This document shows, piece by piece, positions 63,493 through 64,000 of a stretch of 64,000 nucleotides of DNA. The stretch is from Leuctra nigra (taxonomy: Eukaryota > Arthropoda > Insecta > Plecoptera > Leuctridae), in NCBI GenBank assembly GCA_934045905.1, contig CAKOGZ010000076.1, forward strand, positions 124,001-188,000, written 5' to 3'. The stretch's first letter is position 1. Each line of letters starts with the position of its first letter. Position numbers and translations under genes: made by a program. The notes under the pieces are model-generated. The model saw only the letters and a program-made list of their open reading frames with translations, was not told the origin of the DNA and ran no database searches.

Positions 63493-64000
63493 ATGGCTAC
63501 ACCTCGTGAACCCGTACACAAGCAGATATCTCTAACGGCACTCAGGGCTGCCAAAGAGTCGGTGCTTGAAGATGATCCGAATAATATATTGATCTTTACC
63601 AAAAACTATCAAGCCATCTTGGACGATCAAATCAAGTCCATTTCACCACAAGAAATTGAAGCATTTTACGGGCCATCGGTGCGGGGACGAAAGGATCTAT
63701 CACGACGTTACATTGCTGACATACTTCTGCTTTTGAATGCACCCAGTAATACCTACTCGTGCATATCAAAGATTGCACTCGGGTCCGCATTGTTCAACTT
63801 TAATCAAACACACAGCAAACCAGCTGTCGGTGAGCCCGCCGGGAAAGCGTATATTGATACAAGGGATAAACCCCACCTCTTGCTCCGCCTAACCATGTCG
63901 GTGAGCGCAGCATTTAACCAACGTTGTTTTACACCTGTTGGTGGGTTTGGTGATATTCTGACTGCAGCCTTTCCCACCGTCAAGTACTTTCGCATAGCGA
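63493..64000 (+). CDS. Unknown gene running off the right edge (partial)
   Basis: ATG at 63493 opens a frame of 169 codons without a stop up to the end of the window, so only the N-terminal part is seen. It starts 'MATPREPVHKQISLTALRAA' and contains 'FTKNYQAILDDQIKSISPQE', 'RRYIADILLLLNAPS' and 'RDKPHLLLRLTMSVSAAFNQ'. Protein-like composition with helices and no signal peptide. No family recognised. Confidence 0.75.
   Translation, partial: MATPREPVHKQISLTALRAAKESVLEDDPNNILIFTKNYQAILDDQIKSISPQEIEAFYGPSVRGRKDLSRRYIADILLLLNAPSNTYSCISKIALGSALFNFNQTHSKPAVGEPAGKAYIDTRDKPHLLLRLTMSVSAAFNQRCFTPVGGFGDILTAAFPTVKYFRIA

Noticed and set aside
1..64000. CRISPR array or bacterial origin
   Set aside because: Repeats are short, irregular and partly coding without spacer regularity; genes, tRNAs, AATAAA and introns are eukaryotic-viral.
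1..64000. Endogenous virus in a host chromosome
   Set aside because: Core genes are intact, coding is dense and no host exons or transposons are visible; the interruptions are in phase with splice signals rather than random lesions.
1..64000. Nimavirus (white-spot type) assignment
   Set aside because: LEF-4, LEF-8 and LEF-9 are present, which that family lacks.

Overview
The window is a densely coding 64 kb piece of a large double-stranded DNA virus with a nuclear, arthropod-virus type of gene set. The diagnostic genes belong to the core shared by baculoviruses, nudiviruses, hytrosaviruses and filamentous viruses (class Naldaviricetes): per os infectivity factors PIF-1 and PIF-3, the late-transcription RNA polymerase subunits LEF-4, LEF-8 and LEF-9, a family B DNA polymerase, a primase/SF3-helicase of about the P143 size, an SF1 helicase (helicase-2 type) and the P33 (Ac92-type) sulfhydryl oxidase. 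The gene content argues against a nimavirus (which lacks the LEF polymerase), and I cannot assign a species. p47, lef-5, PIF-0, PIF-2, VLF-1 and a recognisable major capsid gene are not seen here and are presumably elsewhere in the genome. ORFs are mostly intact and many have AATAAA signals just downstream, so this looks like an exogenous virus genome and not a decayed endogenous copy.

Layout. 0-10 kb: PIF-1, two overlapping unknown ORFs, LEF-9, a DnaJ-type zinc protein, LEF-8 (apparently spliced), a small basic P6.9-like protein and unknowns. 10-23 kb: repeat-bearing unknown proteins, small membrane proteins, the P33 oxidase, the primase-helicase and unknowns. 23-27.6 kb: DNA polymerase (apparently spliced near its C-terminus) and a secreted leucine-rich-repeat protein. 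28-46 kb: an accessory island with looser coding and many repeats. It holds RING-finger proteins and their broken relatives, a dUTPase (apparently spliced), a catalytic and a non-catalytic HAD-family protein, a BIR protein, a membrane-anchored leucine-rich-repeat protein, tRNA-Arg, tRNA-Val and a third tRNA-like element. 46-64 kb: a 731-residue putative structural protein, the SF1 helicase, a repeat protein, PIF-3, a three-copy array of type II membrane proteins, a patatin-like phospholipase, LEF-4 and an unknown gene running off the right edge.

Three genome-scale signals stand out. (1) Three genes (lef-8, DNA polymerase, dUTPase) are interrupted, and each break has a GT donor, a polypyrimidine-AG acceptor and exact phase, restoring full-length proteins; this suggests host spliceosomal splicing of core genes. 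(2) An ACGTCA (CRE-like) motif fills intergenic spaces and also sits in frame inside coding sequences, including PIF-1, LEF-4 and LEF-8, where it is translated as low-complexity repeats. (3) Two of the three tRNA loci lie between inverted repeats whose arms belong to dispersed repeat families.

Functionally the window combines late transcription (LEF-4/8/9), replication (polymerase, primase-helicase, SF1 helicase, dUTPase), oral entry and envelope proteins (PIF-1, PIF-3, the type II membrane protein array), disulfide formation (P33) and probable host-interaction genes (LRR, RING, BIR, HAD, patatin). Several accessory genes have promoters with a TATA box followed about 25-32 bp later by CAGT, the arthropod initiator arrangement used by baculovirus early genes.
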